Below are positions 36,906 to 51,400 of a stretch of 64,000 bases of DNA, in pieces. Source of the stretch: Strongyloides papillosus (lineage: Eukaryota > Nematoda > Chromadorea > Rhabditida > Strongyloididae). Numbering within the stretch: position 1 is the stretch's first letter; every line of letters begins with the position of its first letter. The DNA is taken from NCBI GenBank assembly GCA_005656395.1, contig SRSI01000011.1:186001-250000 (forward strand), given 5' to 3'. The notes beneath the pieces were generated by a model, which did not search any database, was not told the DNA's origin, and saw nothing but the letters and a program-made list of their open reading frames with translations. Made by a program: the position numbers and the translations under genes.

Positions 36906-39900
36906 TTATTTTATCACACCTGATTTAGTATCATTTTTATATATAGAAAAATTTTAGCTTGTTCTTTGTAATATACAAGAATCTTTTTTAAAATATCGGG
37001 TTCATATATCAGTTTATTTTTTAAGTTTATATCACACGATTTTTATAAAATTTCTAATTTAAAAGTAAATATTATTCTTATGATGACGTATTATTAATAA
37101 AAAAATTTGTAATAAAACTTTTTTTTTAAAACATTTGTCACACAAAAGTTACTTTTAAATAATGTATTATTTATCAAAAAGTAGAATATAAATTAGATGA
37201 AGGATACTGCAGTATGTACAAATATTATTTGTAAAATTTGGTTAATTATTATTCTTTTAAGTTTATCTTGAAGTTAATTATTTATCCAGGATGTTGATAT
37301 TAATATAAATGTTTAAACTTTCTACTTTCAAGTTAGAAGAATGATAACTATACCAAAATTTAAATAACATGAATTTAAAACAAAAAATAAGAGAAAATAC
37401 TAGTGAAAATTTGTCGCTCCTCATTCAGGAAACTAAAAGCTATCTTAACATTAAATTTTAGCAGAATATAATTTCTTAACCTTTTTTATCATTCATATTT
37501 CAACATTTAAAATGGTATAAATAAGTTTTTTCATATTTTAGATATAGAGCAGTTACTATGTAACAATTTTGCAAAATCTTTTTATTATTCCATCTAAAGG
37601 GAGATATGTACCTTTAACATGATTAAACAATTATGTACTCGATAAAGACACACTTTAAAATTAAAATTTACTTGACATCATATTTAAAAATTTGTTTTAA
37701 TTTTCAAATAAAAGTATATAATTTAATTTTTTAAGTCCTTCTATATATTTTATATTATAATTTTGTTAAAAAAGCATGATTTATAATTTATGTTAAATGT
37801 ATTTTTATAAGAAAAAATATTCTAATGTGAATAAAATATATTATTTACTTAAATTATTCGATATAATAATATATTATCTTCAGTTAAAACTATTAATTGA
37901 TATAGAAAGACAAATATCTTCTTATAGAACATAATATATTTGCAATAAAAAATTAATATTAATATTCTTCCGAATATTGATAAATTTTTTTACCTTTTTA
38001 TATTTTTAAAATTTTAATAGCACTAAACCCGTAGTATAAATTATTTTTTTTATTTTTTTCTAATCTAAACTGTTTGAATACATAATTAATAGCTTTTAAT
38101 TATTTATTTTTTCAAAAAAACACTTTTTGTTATCTTCCAACATTTCTATCATTATGAATCAAAAACTGTTGCCTGAAAATGTTTACCATTATTTAAACAA
38201 AAAAGAGATATAGTAATTATGTCTCGTTTTGCAAAACTGAAAAAAAAGACAAAAAGAAATCCTTGAGAAAAATGATATATTTAGATAGAATTATTATTCT
38301 TCATTAAAATATATATAGAATGTTTACGCAAAAAATATCTGATAGAAATGTCATAAAAAGTTAAATTTTTACTGTAAACATTTAATAATAAAGTAAAAGC
38401 TGGTGATTTATTTTATGTTTTAATATCCTAATAGTGCAAAAATCTTAATACACAACTTTAAAGCGATAAAATCAGATGTTTATAGTACTTTTAGAGAGCA
38501 TTAATTAATAAATCACAAATTAACATTCTTTTTTCTTGAATATTAGAGAAAAAAGTTTCTAATTAATTTTCGACGAATTTCAAGTATATCTTTATAATTG
38601 AATATATATTACATATTATTTTGTATTTATTGTTTCATTTTAAAAAAAGGGAGGGATGGAAACTATTTCTATTTAGATATATACACTGTCACGGCATTTT
38701 TCCTGAATTTGTGGCATTTTTATTTTATCTAGATGAATAATAAAGATAAATTTAACTTTTTTTTTTCATCATTTATTACTAAAATGTTTTATCTAAATAA
38801 TAGTATGCTTCTTTCTCTCCATTCACATTAGTATTCAACACACACATAATAAGTAAGCTATCAAACTACAAATTAAAGTATACCTATTTATAATTTTGGG
38901 TTGGGTCCATTAATTGTTATAAAGAAATTTATCTATTCAATCCATACATCAAAAAAATATTTTTTCTAACAAGTGAACTTTATTTTTTATACTACAATGA
39001 CGTTATTCTTAATGTATTACAATAAGGTTGTATTGCAAGTTCATTTTTTAAATCTGTCAAAAAAATACCTCGTTTATTTTGAAGGAAAATTTTAGGTTTA
39101 TAAAAAAAACTACTTAAAAATGTGCCAATGATGCACTTAAAGATAATCATATTTGAATTGCTTTAATTTTTTGTAAATATTATTATTAAATTTATTTAAA
39201 TGGAAAAAATATCAATATTTTTGTTTATTAAAACTTTAATATATTGTATTGATAGAAAAAAAGTGTTATTATAAGTATTCATAATTCTACTCTATGATAA
39301 TACAAGAAAATAATTAGTTTAATAGAATAAAATTGAAAGTCAGAAAGGCAATTTTTTAATTGAGTTTTTCATTTATATTTTCTACCATTAACTTGTAATT
39401 AACACTACTTTCTTTTTCTAATGTTTATACTGTAAATTGTTAAATATTAATGTTTAGGTTGTTTTCAAGTTTTTTTAAAAATAAAAAAAATAAATATTTT
39501 ATCATTTTTAGTTTAAAAAACAATTTTAATTTGGTTTTTTTATTTTTGGTAATATGATAATCACTAGAGTAGCAGAAATCCTAGTTTGTTGTTGAGATTA
39601 ATAATTTATATTATTGTCACTTATTAATACTTACGTCGAGTAAATTACAGTTTTTTTCTATTTTCCATGCACAACCACATACCACAAATTCATTGACAGT
39701 TTCTTAATATAATTATCTTTTTGTTATTCTTCAATTGATAAGTACTTAATAAACAAGATTTGTGCCTGTTTAATGAAAAGAAAAAAGAAAAATTTAATTA
39801 TAAAGTTTTTAGATAACCCTCTTTTATAATATTTTAAATACTTTTTTTAAAAGTATTTATTTAATAATAATTCTGACAATCTTTATTTCAAAAATTAAAT

Positions 39901-41331
39901 TTTTTTTAAATATCGCCTTTAAAAATGTATTTATCAAAATCTTATACACATATCTAGTAGTATATATCTCAACTTATTTATTTCATATATTTTTAGTATT
40001 GAAGGGCACTAAATTTGAGGATTATAAAATTAGATGTAAAGCGATGGGGTTAAAATTATGATATGTTAACTCAATTTTATATACTAGATTGATATATTAA
40101 AAACGAAGTACATGATTGAGAACACTTTAAAGATTGTTACACACATCCTTTATCTTTTTATACTACTTATCTTTTATTAAAAACATTTAAAAAAAGTTTC
40201 TTTACTGTAGAATAATAATAAATACAAACTGATATGATACAATAATATTCGCAAATATATCTTTCAAAAAATTGTTCTTAGTTTAAATTTTAAAAATTGT
40301 TCCGGAAAGTTTTACAACCATATGTTTTAGTATAAATATTAATTTTAATATTAATAAAAAATGTACATAGTATTTGTGAAATTAACAACTTTTTCTCGTT
40401 GCTATTCCTTTTTTAAATGATGAATTAGACATTTACTTTTATCCTGTCAATTTAAATATTTTATTATGATATTGTTCCTCAAATAAATAATATAGATTAA
40501 ACTGTTTGAAAGATAAATGCATCTTCATATAAATGGTAGGTATTAAAATTATAAAAACAACAAACATCATATTGCTATTCAAAAATATCAATTTTTTTTA
40601 TTACAATCATTTTCAAAAATATTAATAATATATCAAATTAAAAAAATAATAAGCTTCTATATGCCCTTTTTAGATTTGTCAACGAGAAAATATATATATA
40701 TCGTGTATTTACATAAATATTCCTCATTTAGACTTTTTATATTTTATTAAAATTAAAAACCAATATAATTATTTTTCATAATGCACATCTTTACTACTTT
40801 AGAGATTAAGTTAAAGAAAATTCAAATTGAAGTTTATTTTTTGAATATAACTTTATTATACGTAAGAGACTCTATAACATGTAACATTCATTTAAAAGTT
40901 ATAGTAATATGTGAATAATTATTTAAATTATATAGAATTATTCCACATTATTATAGATAAAACAAATTTTCAACTCGTATATCTCATGAAATTATTTCTT
41001 GTACTATAATTTTAATAACTCCTTATTTTAATATGTTGGATTTTTTTGTATTACTATTTAAATATTTTTTCAACCAATAATTTTATCATTTTTATTTTTA
41101 GAAATATATTTAGAATTAAAGATAACAACATTTCGTTGAAATTGTTCAAATTGTAACAATACTTTAAAACTATTATTTTATTTATTTCATAATGATATTA
41201 TTATAATAGATTAATTTAAAAAGTTGAAGAAAGATTTTAAGTAGAAAATATAATTTATAAAGGAGAAATAATAAGAAAGAGAATATTTATAATATTTCTA
41301 TTAATTGATTATTTTTTATTAAAAATAAGTT
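36906..41331. other. Intergenic region between the GPCR and synaptotagmin genes
   Basis: About 4.4 kb, AT-rich. I see no gene, tRNA or clear repeat in it. Confidence 0.6.
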
Positions 41332-44300
41332 ATGGTATCTTTTTTTCATTTTACCTCCCTATCAAGATCACATATGTTGAATAATACATTTGTACAGTCA
41401 AACGAAACAACACAGCTAATATTGACAAAAAACAATTCTTTCAAATATAGTAAAGAACTAACCTCACCAAACCTTTATTTTTATTCTTTAATTTTTGGTA
41501 TTATATTTGTTTGTTCAATACTTTTTTGTGTTGTTTTATGCATAATCAAATGGTTACCAGGTTGTTTAATAAGAATAATAGGGTTACGAACAGAAAGAGT
41601 AGCAAATTCAGTTAGAAAAAGCTTTCGTGTTAAAGGGAGTATATTTCATAATACTAAAACAAAAAGAAAGATTTTTAAAAGAAGTGAATATCCAGAGGAG
41701 GATAGAAAATATTATAAAAAATCTATTGAACATGGGACAATTAGTGAAGAAGAAGTTTTTATTCCAGGTAAATTTCATTATTCGTCCTATATATTTCTAA
41801 GAGAAACTTTATGTTTCAGTTGATAATCATGAAAAAAGAGGCACTGAGGTAAACATTGGTACATCTAATGACTTGTTAAAATGTTCATCGAAGAAATTGG
41901 AAATAAAAGATAAAACTTCAACTTACAAGAAATGTTCCAGTGAGAATGGTAAAACAAAACTGATACGAGGTAATTTTAGTACATCTCCTATTAAAATTTG
42001 CTAACATTATCTCATTTATCGCACCAATTATCTTACTAATCTCATATTTCACTTAAAAAAATAGTCTTATTAAATATCACTAAAAAGAAAAGTATCAACT
42101 TTCTATAAACAAATTATTGTATTTATTAATTGTTTAACGCACCCAAATACTATAAATATCATTGTATCAATTATTTAAATTTATCGCTTTTTCGATAATT
42201 TTTTTTGTATTATTTTGTTTACATCCACTAAAAATAAATTTTTTAATAATAGTGAAGTGAATTACGTAGAAGAAAATATTTTTGTTTTTTATAGTTAAAG
42301 ATTTAATGGTACAAATAATTATGAAATAGTCTTTAGTTCTAATAATATTAAAAAATCTCGAAAAAAGTATTTTCATTATTTTTTAATCCTCTTTATTATT
42401 AATAACTTAATGAATTATATTTGCTTGTATAAATATTTTTTATATCAAACTTTTCCTTATCATTAATCACTTCTTATATTATAATTCTTCACTATAAACT
42501 GTTTCTTAATTTTACTCTTTAATATTTATAGTTTTTCCTATCAAAAATTAGTAGGGTTTTTTTTTATAAATGTTAAAATATGTAAATTGTTTTACCAAAA
42601 GTATTTATATTTTATATTCGTTTATGTTAATTTACTTTATTTTGAAGTTTTAATAATTATAAGCGTGTTTTTGATGGTATAAAAATAATAACATTTTAAA
42701 AATTTTTTTAATATCAGGATTTAATAATGATATTAAAAACGATGCTTTGCATAATAAAGTTTTAAAATACGTAAATTGTTCGATTCATCATGGGAAATTC
42801 ACACTTTCTATGTTAGAATTACTTTTATACTGTTTGCAGCGTAAAAGTATATTTGAATTTTTTATTTAATTAAAAACTATATGATTAACCTTAGTTTGAT
42901 ATATGGAAAATTCTTATTAAATATAAATAAAATACTTTTTGTATCCTCCTTTGTGTCTGAGTAATACATAATAATAGTTTAAAAGAATATAATAGCGGAT
43001 AATTGAAGAAAAGTTTTTAATGAGTGGTTAAAAATTTCAAATAATGAACCTTATATTATATATTTCTAATTTTTTTTCTTCCACATTTTTCTAATCATTT
43101 AATTGTTCTTTAAAATTATATCTATGTATTTTATTTTATAAGAAAGTTTAATTTTAACAATAGAGTTGTAATTTGTTATCCTTAAAGTTAAATAAAAAAA
43201 CAGATGAATTTTTATTTAAATTTCATTTCATTTTTGTTGATATTTATTTAAGAAAAGAAAAGTGTAATAAAAATCAAAATCTTTATATTACAATTTTTAC
43301 TTCTTTTTACTTATCTATTTAACTACTTTTACATATAATAAAATATACTGAAATGAGGTAATTTTGAATTATCTATATATCATTACTTTTATTATAGCGG
43401 TAACTTTTTTCATACTATTCATCAAATGTCAAATAATAACTTTTATTTTAAAAAATTATGTAAATCCACAATACATTTTTATAGTATTAATGATAAGATA
43501 ATAAAAAAAGATAAATAATTCAATGAAATTTGTTGCTTATATTAAAAAAAATAGTTCATTTATTTTAATACTTGATATAATAAATTTTTTTGTTAATTCA
43601 TTCTCGAAGCCTTGCTTATAGATTCCGGAAATGCTTGTCGTCAAAGGATTACTAAATGTTAGTGGCTTCATTAATTATTAATATAATCCACACACATCAA
43701 TAGCCATTATCTCGTCTTTTAATCATTCATTTTAAAAATATCTCTTCAATTTTTATCATTTATCTTTTTAAATCTTGCCAAATGTAACACCTTCATTTTA
43801 TTGTATACTATTTCATCTCTTATTTTTTATCTCATACTAATCCCCATTTTAGATAAATAAAGTAAAGATATATTAAAAAAGAAAGTGAATTTTTAAATTT
43901 TGAATGTTTATAAAACATAAGAACTATTTCTTTTTTATGCGATATTTATAGATAAAAATAAAGTATTGTTTGAACTTTTTTAATATTTATTCATGTACAT
44001 TCATATAAACAAATTATTTAATATTCATTAGAAAAAAATATCGTTAGATTACATATATATATCATACAGAATAAATTCACTGTAAGTCATGCTAATTACA
44101 ATATTTTTCATCTTCCGTTTGTGTATTATTTATTTATAAAAGTTAAAACGTCTATTAGAGTTGCCCATATTGAAATATAAGAGTATTCTGATTAGACTAT
44201 AAAGTATTCTTTTTTAGATATTTTTTTAATACACTTCAAAATTTTTATAGAGTCTGGAGTATAAAGATTATTTACTTTTTGGTACTACTATTTTTAGATG

Positions 44301-47300
44301 ATTGTTAATATTTAAACATTAACAAATTTTAAAAATATTATTTTAATTGAAATTTATTCATTTTAACTATAAAATTACATTTTAATGTTTGCCATTTTCA
44401 AAAGGTGCATTTATATATTATTTAAATTAGAAGATATATAACATATCATTTACCTTATTACTCATAACAAATTTTGTAACGATATTGGGAATTATATAGC
44501 TATCTATTATTAATTTTTACCCTTCACCTTAAGTGAAGAGATATGATATTATCACCTGTATAAGTTAAATATTAAAATACATTACGTAACTATATTCATG
44601 CTACTTTAACACACTATTTCAACAGAAAATTTTCATTTACCCCATTTTATAAAATATCAACTATATTCATACTCTTCAACATTTACATTGTCTTTTATAA
44701 ATTTATTCTAATAATTTTGCAAAACTTTTAGAAATAGGGACGAATATTAATGAAGTAAAATAATTAGTTAAGAATGTTGACTTTACTTTCTTTTATTATT
44801 TCTAACACTTTACCAAATAGAACCACTTTTAATTCACTTTTAAATTAACTCTTGCACTTTAAAAAATATAAATTGAACTTTTACATCAAAAAAGTTACAT
44901 ATATAAACCATGAAGAAATATAATTACATCATTCTAAATACTTTTCTATTCATAAAATAATAAATATTTAATAGAATTTTTGTTGGCAGAAATTATTTTA
45001 ATACATGGTTAGAAATTTTTATTTCTTAAATATTTTTATCAGAATTATTACTTTCAAAGTACTTTACAAGTTTTTTTTTCGCATGGTATTTTGAGTGAAT
45101 CTTATTAAAAATAATTTTTGTTTTTTTATTTTTCCCTACATTTTTTGACTCATCCTTCTACCACATTCATCATTATTACTTAGAAAGTATATTATTTAAG
45201 ATGCATAGTATTTACCAAAAAAATAATTATGATAAATGGTAAAAGAAATATCCTTTAAAAAAGTTTAAAATTTAGATTGATGAGATTAAGAGTGATTTGA
45301 TAAAATTTTATTCACCTACCCTAGCATCTAATAAATCATATTTTACTTGAAACACTTAAATAATGTTATTTTTTCATATCTTCATTTTTTATTCACAACA
45401 ACATATCATTTAAACGCTTTTTATTAATATAATCTATAATAATTATATGTAACATAAAACAACTGACACTTTTTTAAAGAATTTTTTTTAAATAAAAAAA
45501 TAGAAATATAGTTATAATTTTAGAAGCATTAATAGTTTCTACTAAACTCCAATCAACATTTTATTTAAAGGACATGACTTTATATATAAAATAGATGAAT
45601 TGCTTTCAAGCATAATTATTATTATAGGAAATTTATTATTTTTTTCCTCATATTTTTATTATGGTAGTTTTTTAGTAATGAAAAAATACAATGATTGAAA
45701 TAAATGATGCACAAATTAGAAATATTTTTTTATTAACTAAAAACTTTAACTACTAACATTACATCAAATAAATATTCATATGTATTTCATATTTATATAT
45801 AAAAACAATGAGTTGCTAAGGATAGGATGTTAACATATCATATCTTTATAAAAATATACCATAGAAGGGTTAGTATTATTTAAACAAAGAAAAAATCACT
45901 ATGTTTAGTTATTTATGTTGTTAGAGGAGTTGATATATTGGTAGGGTAAAATGTCAATAATCATTAAATAGTTGTTTTCCAAACTTCCTCATAGTTATCA
46001 GTTTTGTCTTCTTCTAACGATAAGTTGTGGTGACAACAAAAAAAAGATAATCACGACAACGTCCACACGGACATAACGTCCCACAACACCATCTTTTATT
46101 TAATCATCTCATTTACCACTTTTCAATCCGTTTTCGCTATCATTCTTTTAAAAACATCAACTATAATTATTCCATTTCCCTATAATATAAATTGAATAAA
46201 TATATTTTATTCCTTATCACATAAAATTTCTATGAATAGCGTACTTTGAAATAGAAAGTTTATAGAAGTTAATGAGATTCAAAATATTTTAATGATCTCA
46301 TTTGTTCTTTTAGCATATCCGTTTATTTTTATTTTTAACTTAATAAATGATAATACTATGATAATATTTCACCATCATTCTACATCAACACTTATTATAT
46401 TCATTAATTATTACTATTAATCTATTTTAGTTTCTCTTTAACCTTAAAATATTTCCTCCCATCTGATCATTAATGAAAATTTATTACAACAATAATAGAA
46501 TCTTTGAAATTTAATATCTAAATTCTTATATATAAATATTTTCATAAAATTTCATTATTATTTATTATATTTACAACATTATTTTGTAGATTTGTTTACG
46601 ATGACATCGCATAATGAGATTATGCCTCCATGGATGGAGCATCGAATAACAACAGATCAGTGTGTTGCAGCTGCGGCAGCAGCATTTTTAGGAGGACAAA
46701 ATGGTGGGGTGTCTGGTAAGACATTAACAACACCAAAAATGAATCCACTTGGAATATCACTTTTAAGAACAGCTTCAGATAAAACACAATCAAGTTTTGG
46801 TTCTAGTTTTTGGCATAAAATAACACACAGAGATAAAACATCTAATACAATTTCCAACAATGATATTTTAGACATACATAGAAGTAACACAACTACTGAT
46901 ATTGCAGACAGTCCAAGTAGTGTAATTTTTTTTGATAATGGTATTGATGATAAAAAAAATAAAGAAATCGAGTATGAATATAAAAGTGTTTTTAATTATC
47001 AGGTTCCAACTGAAAAGATTAATAATGAATGTTTGAGGGGAACTTTAACTTTCCTTCTTAGATATGATTTTATACATAGAGTTTTAATGGTACATGTAAT
47101 GAGAGCTAATGGATTATTAATTGGGGTAAGAATTTTTCTATTTTATTTAATTATTATTTTCTTTATTTTTAAGGATCGTTCAATTCTTGATCCATATATC
47201 AAAATGTATCTGTTACCGGAGCGTCGGCATCACTGTAAAACACGGATAATAAAAAAAAGTGTTGATCCGGAGTATAATGAGATGTTTTCATTTGATGTAC

Positions 47301-48097
47301 AATACAATAATTTATCTTCAAGGATGCTTCAATTTACAGTATACAGTTTTGATCGTTTCACCAGACACGGGTTAATAGGAAATGTTATAATGCGGGATTT
47401 ATTTGAGAAGAGTGATTTATATAGTTGGACTGAATATACATTACCGATTGTTGGATCTCAAGAAAAGAATGATTTTGGTGATTTACTTCTTTATATTACT
47501 TATAGTATTAGTGAACAAAAACTTTTTGTAACTGTTGCAAAAGCATATAACTTAAGGCCTATGGATATAACTGGTGCTTCTGATCCATATGTTAAAATCG
47601 ATCAAATTTATCATGGTAAACGTATTAAGCAAAAAAAAAGTAGTATTAAAAGAGCAAATCTTAATCCTGTATATAATGAAAATTTAGAATTTGATTTACC
47701 GTTACATGAAGTCAGAGATACAAATCTTCTGGTTCAGGTAATGGATTGGGATAGAATAGGAAGAGATGATCTACTAGGTTGTTGTATATTAGGGAAAGAT
47801 TCTCCAACTAAAGAAGGTTTTAATCAGTGGTCTGACTGTTTTTCTTTCCTAGATGCAACACGTTTTAAAAGTTTTAATACGAATATAGCTAGTGGTAATA
47901 TAGTAATTCACGATGCTAGTATAGCTACAAATGGTTTAATACCACCAACAAACTCATCAGGTCCAAATTTATCTGCATCCCTTAATACAAACGGTTACTT
48001 TTCTACAAAGTCAATTGGTACATGGCATAGTTTGTTAGATGACATTCCAGAAAATTATAAAGACATTCCAAAAGCTAAAAAAAATAGTTTTAAATAA
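41332..48097 (+). CDS. Membrane-anchored synaptotagmin-like protein with long linker, tandem C2 domains
   Basis: Vesicle/plasma-membrane C2 protein family. Proposed exons: 41332-41767, 41820-41969, 46590-47125 and 47174-48097 (phases 1, 1, 0), 681 residues. The short extracellular/luminal part has three N-x-T/S sequons; one membrane helix follows (LYFYSLIFGIIFVCSILFCV, about 48-70) with Cys residues, then a linker of about 270 residues. C2A (about 344-467) lacks most calcium Asp: the loop reads GDRSILDPY and SFDRFTRHG, keeping only the DPY and one loop-3 Asp in register. C2B (about 476-600) has all five (MDITGASDPY, MDWDRIGRDD). The 4.6 kb third intron is joined by phase and topology only. 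Alternatively the 5' exons end at the TAA at 42002 and the C2 part is a separate TM-less gene starting near 46601. The C2 pair is certain. Confidence 0.75.
41970..46589 (+). other. Long intron (or intergenic gap) before the C2 exons of the synaptotagmin
   Basis: 4620 nt, AT-rich, no coding signal. A GC-richer patch at 46020-46100 contains two ACGTCC motifs and GGAC in inverted order; it could be an internal promoter. Confidence 0.6.
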
Positions 48098-48436
48098 CGA
48101 AAAAATTACTGTATATAGTATATCTTGTATTAAAATTTTAAACTACTCTTTTTTTAATTATTTAATTGATGGAATAAGATTTTTAAAAATTCATATTAAG
48201 ATAAATATATTTTTTTAATATAAGGCGATGATAATAAACAATTCATATAAATTATTATTTTTTTTAATCATAAAAAATTTATAACCTAAAGACATTTATA
48301 TAAAATAAAGTTTAAAAAACGTCATAATCTAAAGTATTTTTTGATAAATAAAATGACTTCAGTCGTTTAGTATTTCTTTAAAATTAAATATACATTCGGT
48401 TATAACCATATTTTCATTATGGTATTCTTAGTAATT
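48098..48436. other. Gap between convergent synaptotagmin and amnionless genes
   Basis: 339 bp holding both 3'UTRs. A plus-strand AATAAA at 48304-48309 suits the synaptotagmin. Nothing else seen. Confidence 0.6.
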
Positions 48437-51400
48437 CTAACATCCTTCTTCTTTTGATAACAAACATTTGGTTTCATCTTGTGTTCCAGTTATTTTAACA
48501 TTTCCATTTTTATAACGAATAACAAAATATTCATCTGATGTATATCCAAAGATGTACCTAAAACAATTATAGTATTAATATAATCTCTGTTTCTTATCAA
48601 GTTATAAATATTAAAAAATTAAAAACATTTTAATTACTGTAAAATACACTCATGTTTTGATATAAATAATTAAAACTATTTTTCAAGTTACCTTATAAAG
48701 TTTTTTAATTTTCCAATGAGATTGAATTTCATAACCAAATAAATTGTTAGTACTACTAAAAATAGCATTATTAATAATATTTTCTTCTTACTACTCCAAA
48801 ACAAGATATTATCAGAGGCTTTTTTATTTTTAATATTTATTTCAGATTTGCTTAATATATTGAATATCGGGATTGTTTTGTTCGTAATATCATCTACCAT
48901 ATCTTTACTATATGTTAAAGAATTGTTTATCTTAAAAACCACTAATTGGTATGTGGGTTTAATTGTTGGAGTAGGTGTTAGTCTAGTAAAAGAGATGCTG
49001 TATGAACTATTATATACATTTTTTATTTCATTTATTTTGATTTGAGCAAAATACATAAATTGATTTACAGAATTTGTTTTGTCAATTTCAAATTCGATAG
49101 ACTGCCCACATAATTTGCAACAATGGCCTTCAACATTAATGGGATTCCAACAATCCATCTCATGATCCTCTTCACATTTAACAAAGGAACAAATTTCTTT
49201 CATGTATTCATCGTCTAAATTTGAGTTCCTTTCTATTACCAATTCAGTATTAATTTTATCATTTATATTGCCATTATCACTAAACATTAATAATTCCGCA
49301 TCATTAGAAATTAACACTTCCTTGTCGACCCATTCCCATTGAAAGTATCCTTCTTTTGTTTCATAAAAATTGTCGAATTTTGATTGTGTCTCAAATTCCT
49401 ATAACATATTTTTAAATCACCTTAACCTTGTAAAACAATTTTTTTTAGTAATGTACTTTTCAATAAGCAAAATTATTCAACAATTAAAAAAATAAAAATT
49501 TATCTAATATTTCTTGAAGAGTCACAATCTATTTACTTTTTTTACATATAATTAGGAATAACAAGAAAAGTATTACTTAAATATCTAGTTAGAAAAAGTA
49601 CTAAACACTTCTATGTGATTAAATATTTTTACTAATTTTTTTCTCGTTAAAATAAGAATTAAAAATGATACTTCGAAAGACAAGTATAAAGGTGAAAGAA
49701 TGGTATAGTAAAAAATAAGATGATACACTTTTCAAGGATAATGGAATTATTTATAATAAATTACTAATAATATATTAATATTATTTTTAATAATTAAAAA
49801 ATATTTCTTTAACTTATATAATGCAAAGGAATTTTTTATAATTCTTTTGGTATTAATTTAGTATGACGAAAGATAGTAAATTTTATTTTTGGATTTTCTG
49901 AAAGTCAAATTATTTTACTATTAAAGATTTTAGTTAAATATTAAGCCGTATTTTTCATAAATACACTCATTATAATTTTAGTTATAAAACATTTTGAGTA
50001 GGAGCCAAAAAAAGAAATATTTATAATGGGGCATTTGTATAATAAATGTAAATCATTTATATAAGTGCTTTGATTTTCTTACATATAAGTTATATAAAGT
50101 AATTAAAACTAAGTTATTTTTTTCTATTTCAAAAAAAAAAATAAAAACAAGGAAAAAAGACTTTAACCTTAGCATTTAATAAACTTTATTATGTTAGAGA
50201 TGATACATATACACTAAAAACATAGACAAATAGTAAAATAAGTTTATATATATTTTTTTGACAATTTTCTTCTACTATTTTCATATATTATAACTCACAA
50301 ATTCTTTAATTCTTTTTATTAAAATTGCTTAAAATTTTACTTTTCATACTTTTTCCTTTAAAACACATTATATAATATTATTTATTATTTGTTATAAAAC
50401 TTTTAAAAATTTTTTGTTGATCAAATTACAAAGATTTATATGAGTGATACAGATATTTCAAAGTTCATTCACAATATGTATAGGTTATATTTTTATTGAA
50501 AATATATTTACACAATATTGTATTGTTTATAACACTTAAAAATGGATAATAATATCAACAATTATATTATCTATTTTTATCGAAATTACCAAAATTTTTA
50601 GCTATATATATAAAACTTCATATTCAAAGTTTGTTTTTATTAGTTCCGTAAATTTTTCTTTTTAAATATCAATATTAATCGAAGACTTTTTTGCACTTTT
50701 TTATAATATGATAAAAAAATAACTTATTCTAATATTTAATGTACCTCATTTTGATCTATTGTTTATTTATAATAGAAAAAGAGTAAGGGGTGTATTTCAT
50801 AAGAATTGGAGGAAAGAGGAGAATAAATATTAAATCAAAATATTCTCTTTTAAATATTTCTTTTAACATTACTTTGAAGATGGATAGAAATTCAATATGT
50901 ACAATTGCATCATCTTCACACATAATGAAGAACTTTTAAAGAACAGCAAAATTTTTTATTTATATTTTATTTTTAATGGTTTTTATTGAGCATGTATAAA
51001 ATTTATCATTCAAGTAATTAGTATTTATTTCAAACAATAATTTGAAACAAAAAAAATTATTTTTATCCCTTGTTAATTTTTGATACTCCTGCTCCTAAAA
51101 AGAAGAGGAAGATATAAATTTAGGTGAATCTCTAAACTTCTTATAATTACTTATCTACATTTATATATTTCTATATATATACAGCTATTTAATTTTCTTA
51201 TAAAAATTAAGACCCTCTAAAATTGAAGTAATCTTTAATATTTGACTTTTATTATATTTAACATTACACTAATATCATCCTTAAGTAAACGATTTCAATA
51301 AATTTCACAGACTTTCAAAATAAATTTGCTTTTCTTTTCACATTAATTAACTATCACCATATCATTAGGTAGTAAAAGGAAACTCTCAAATGCTAAAGTA

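Noticed and set aside
41970..42004. Read-through end of the synaptotagmin exon 2 (short tail ending KIC)
   Set aside because: Possible, but the donor G/GTAATT here is in the same phase as the C2 exon at 46590 and the TM-linker-C2 order fits the family; kept only as an alternative in the gene entry.
48848..49045. 65-codon plus-strand frame
   Set aside because: Antisense shadow of amnionless exon 2.
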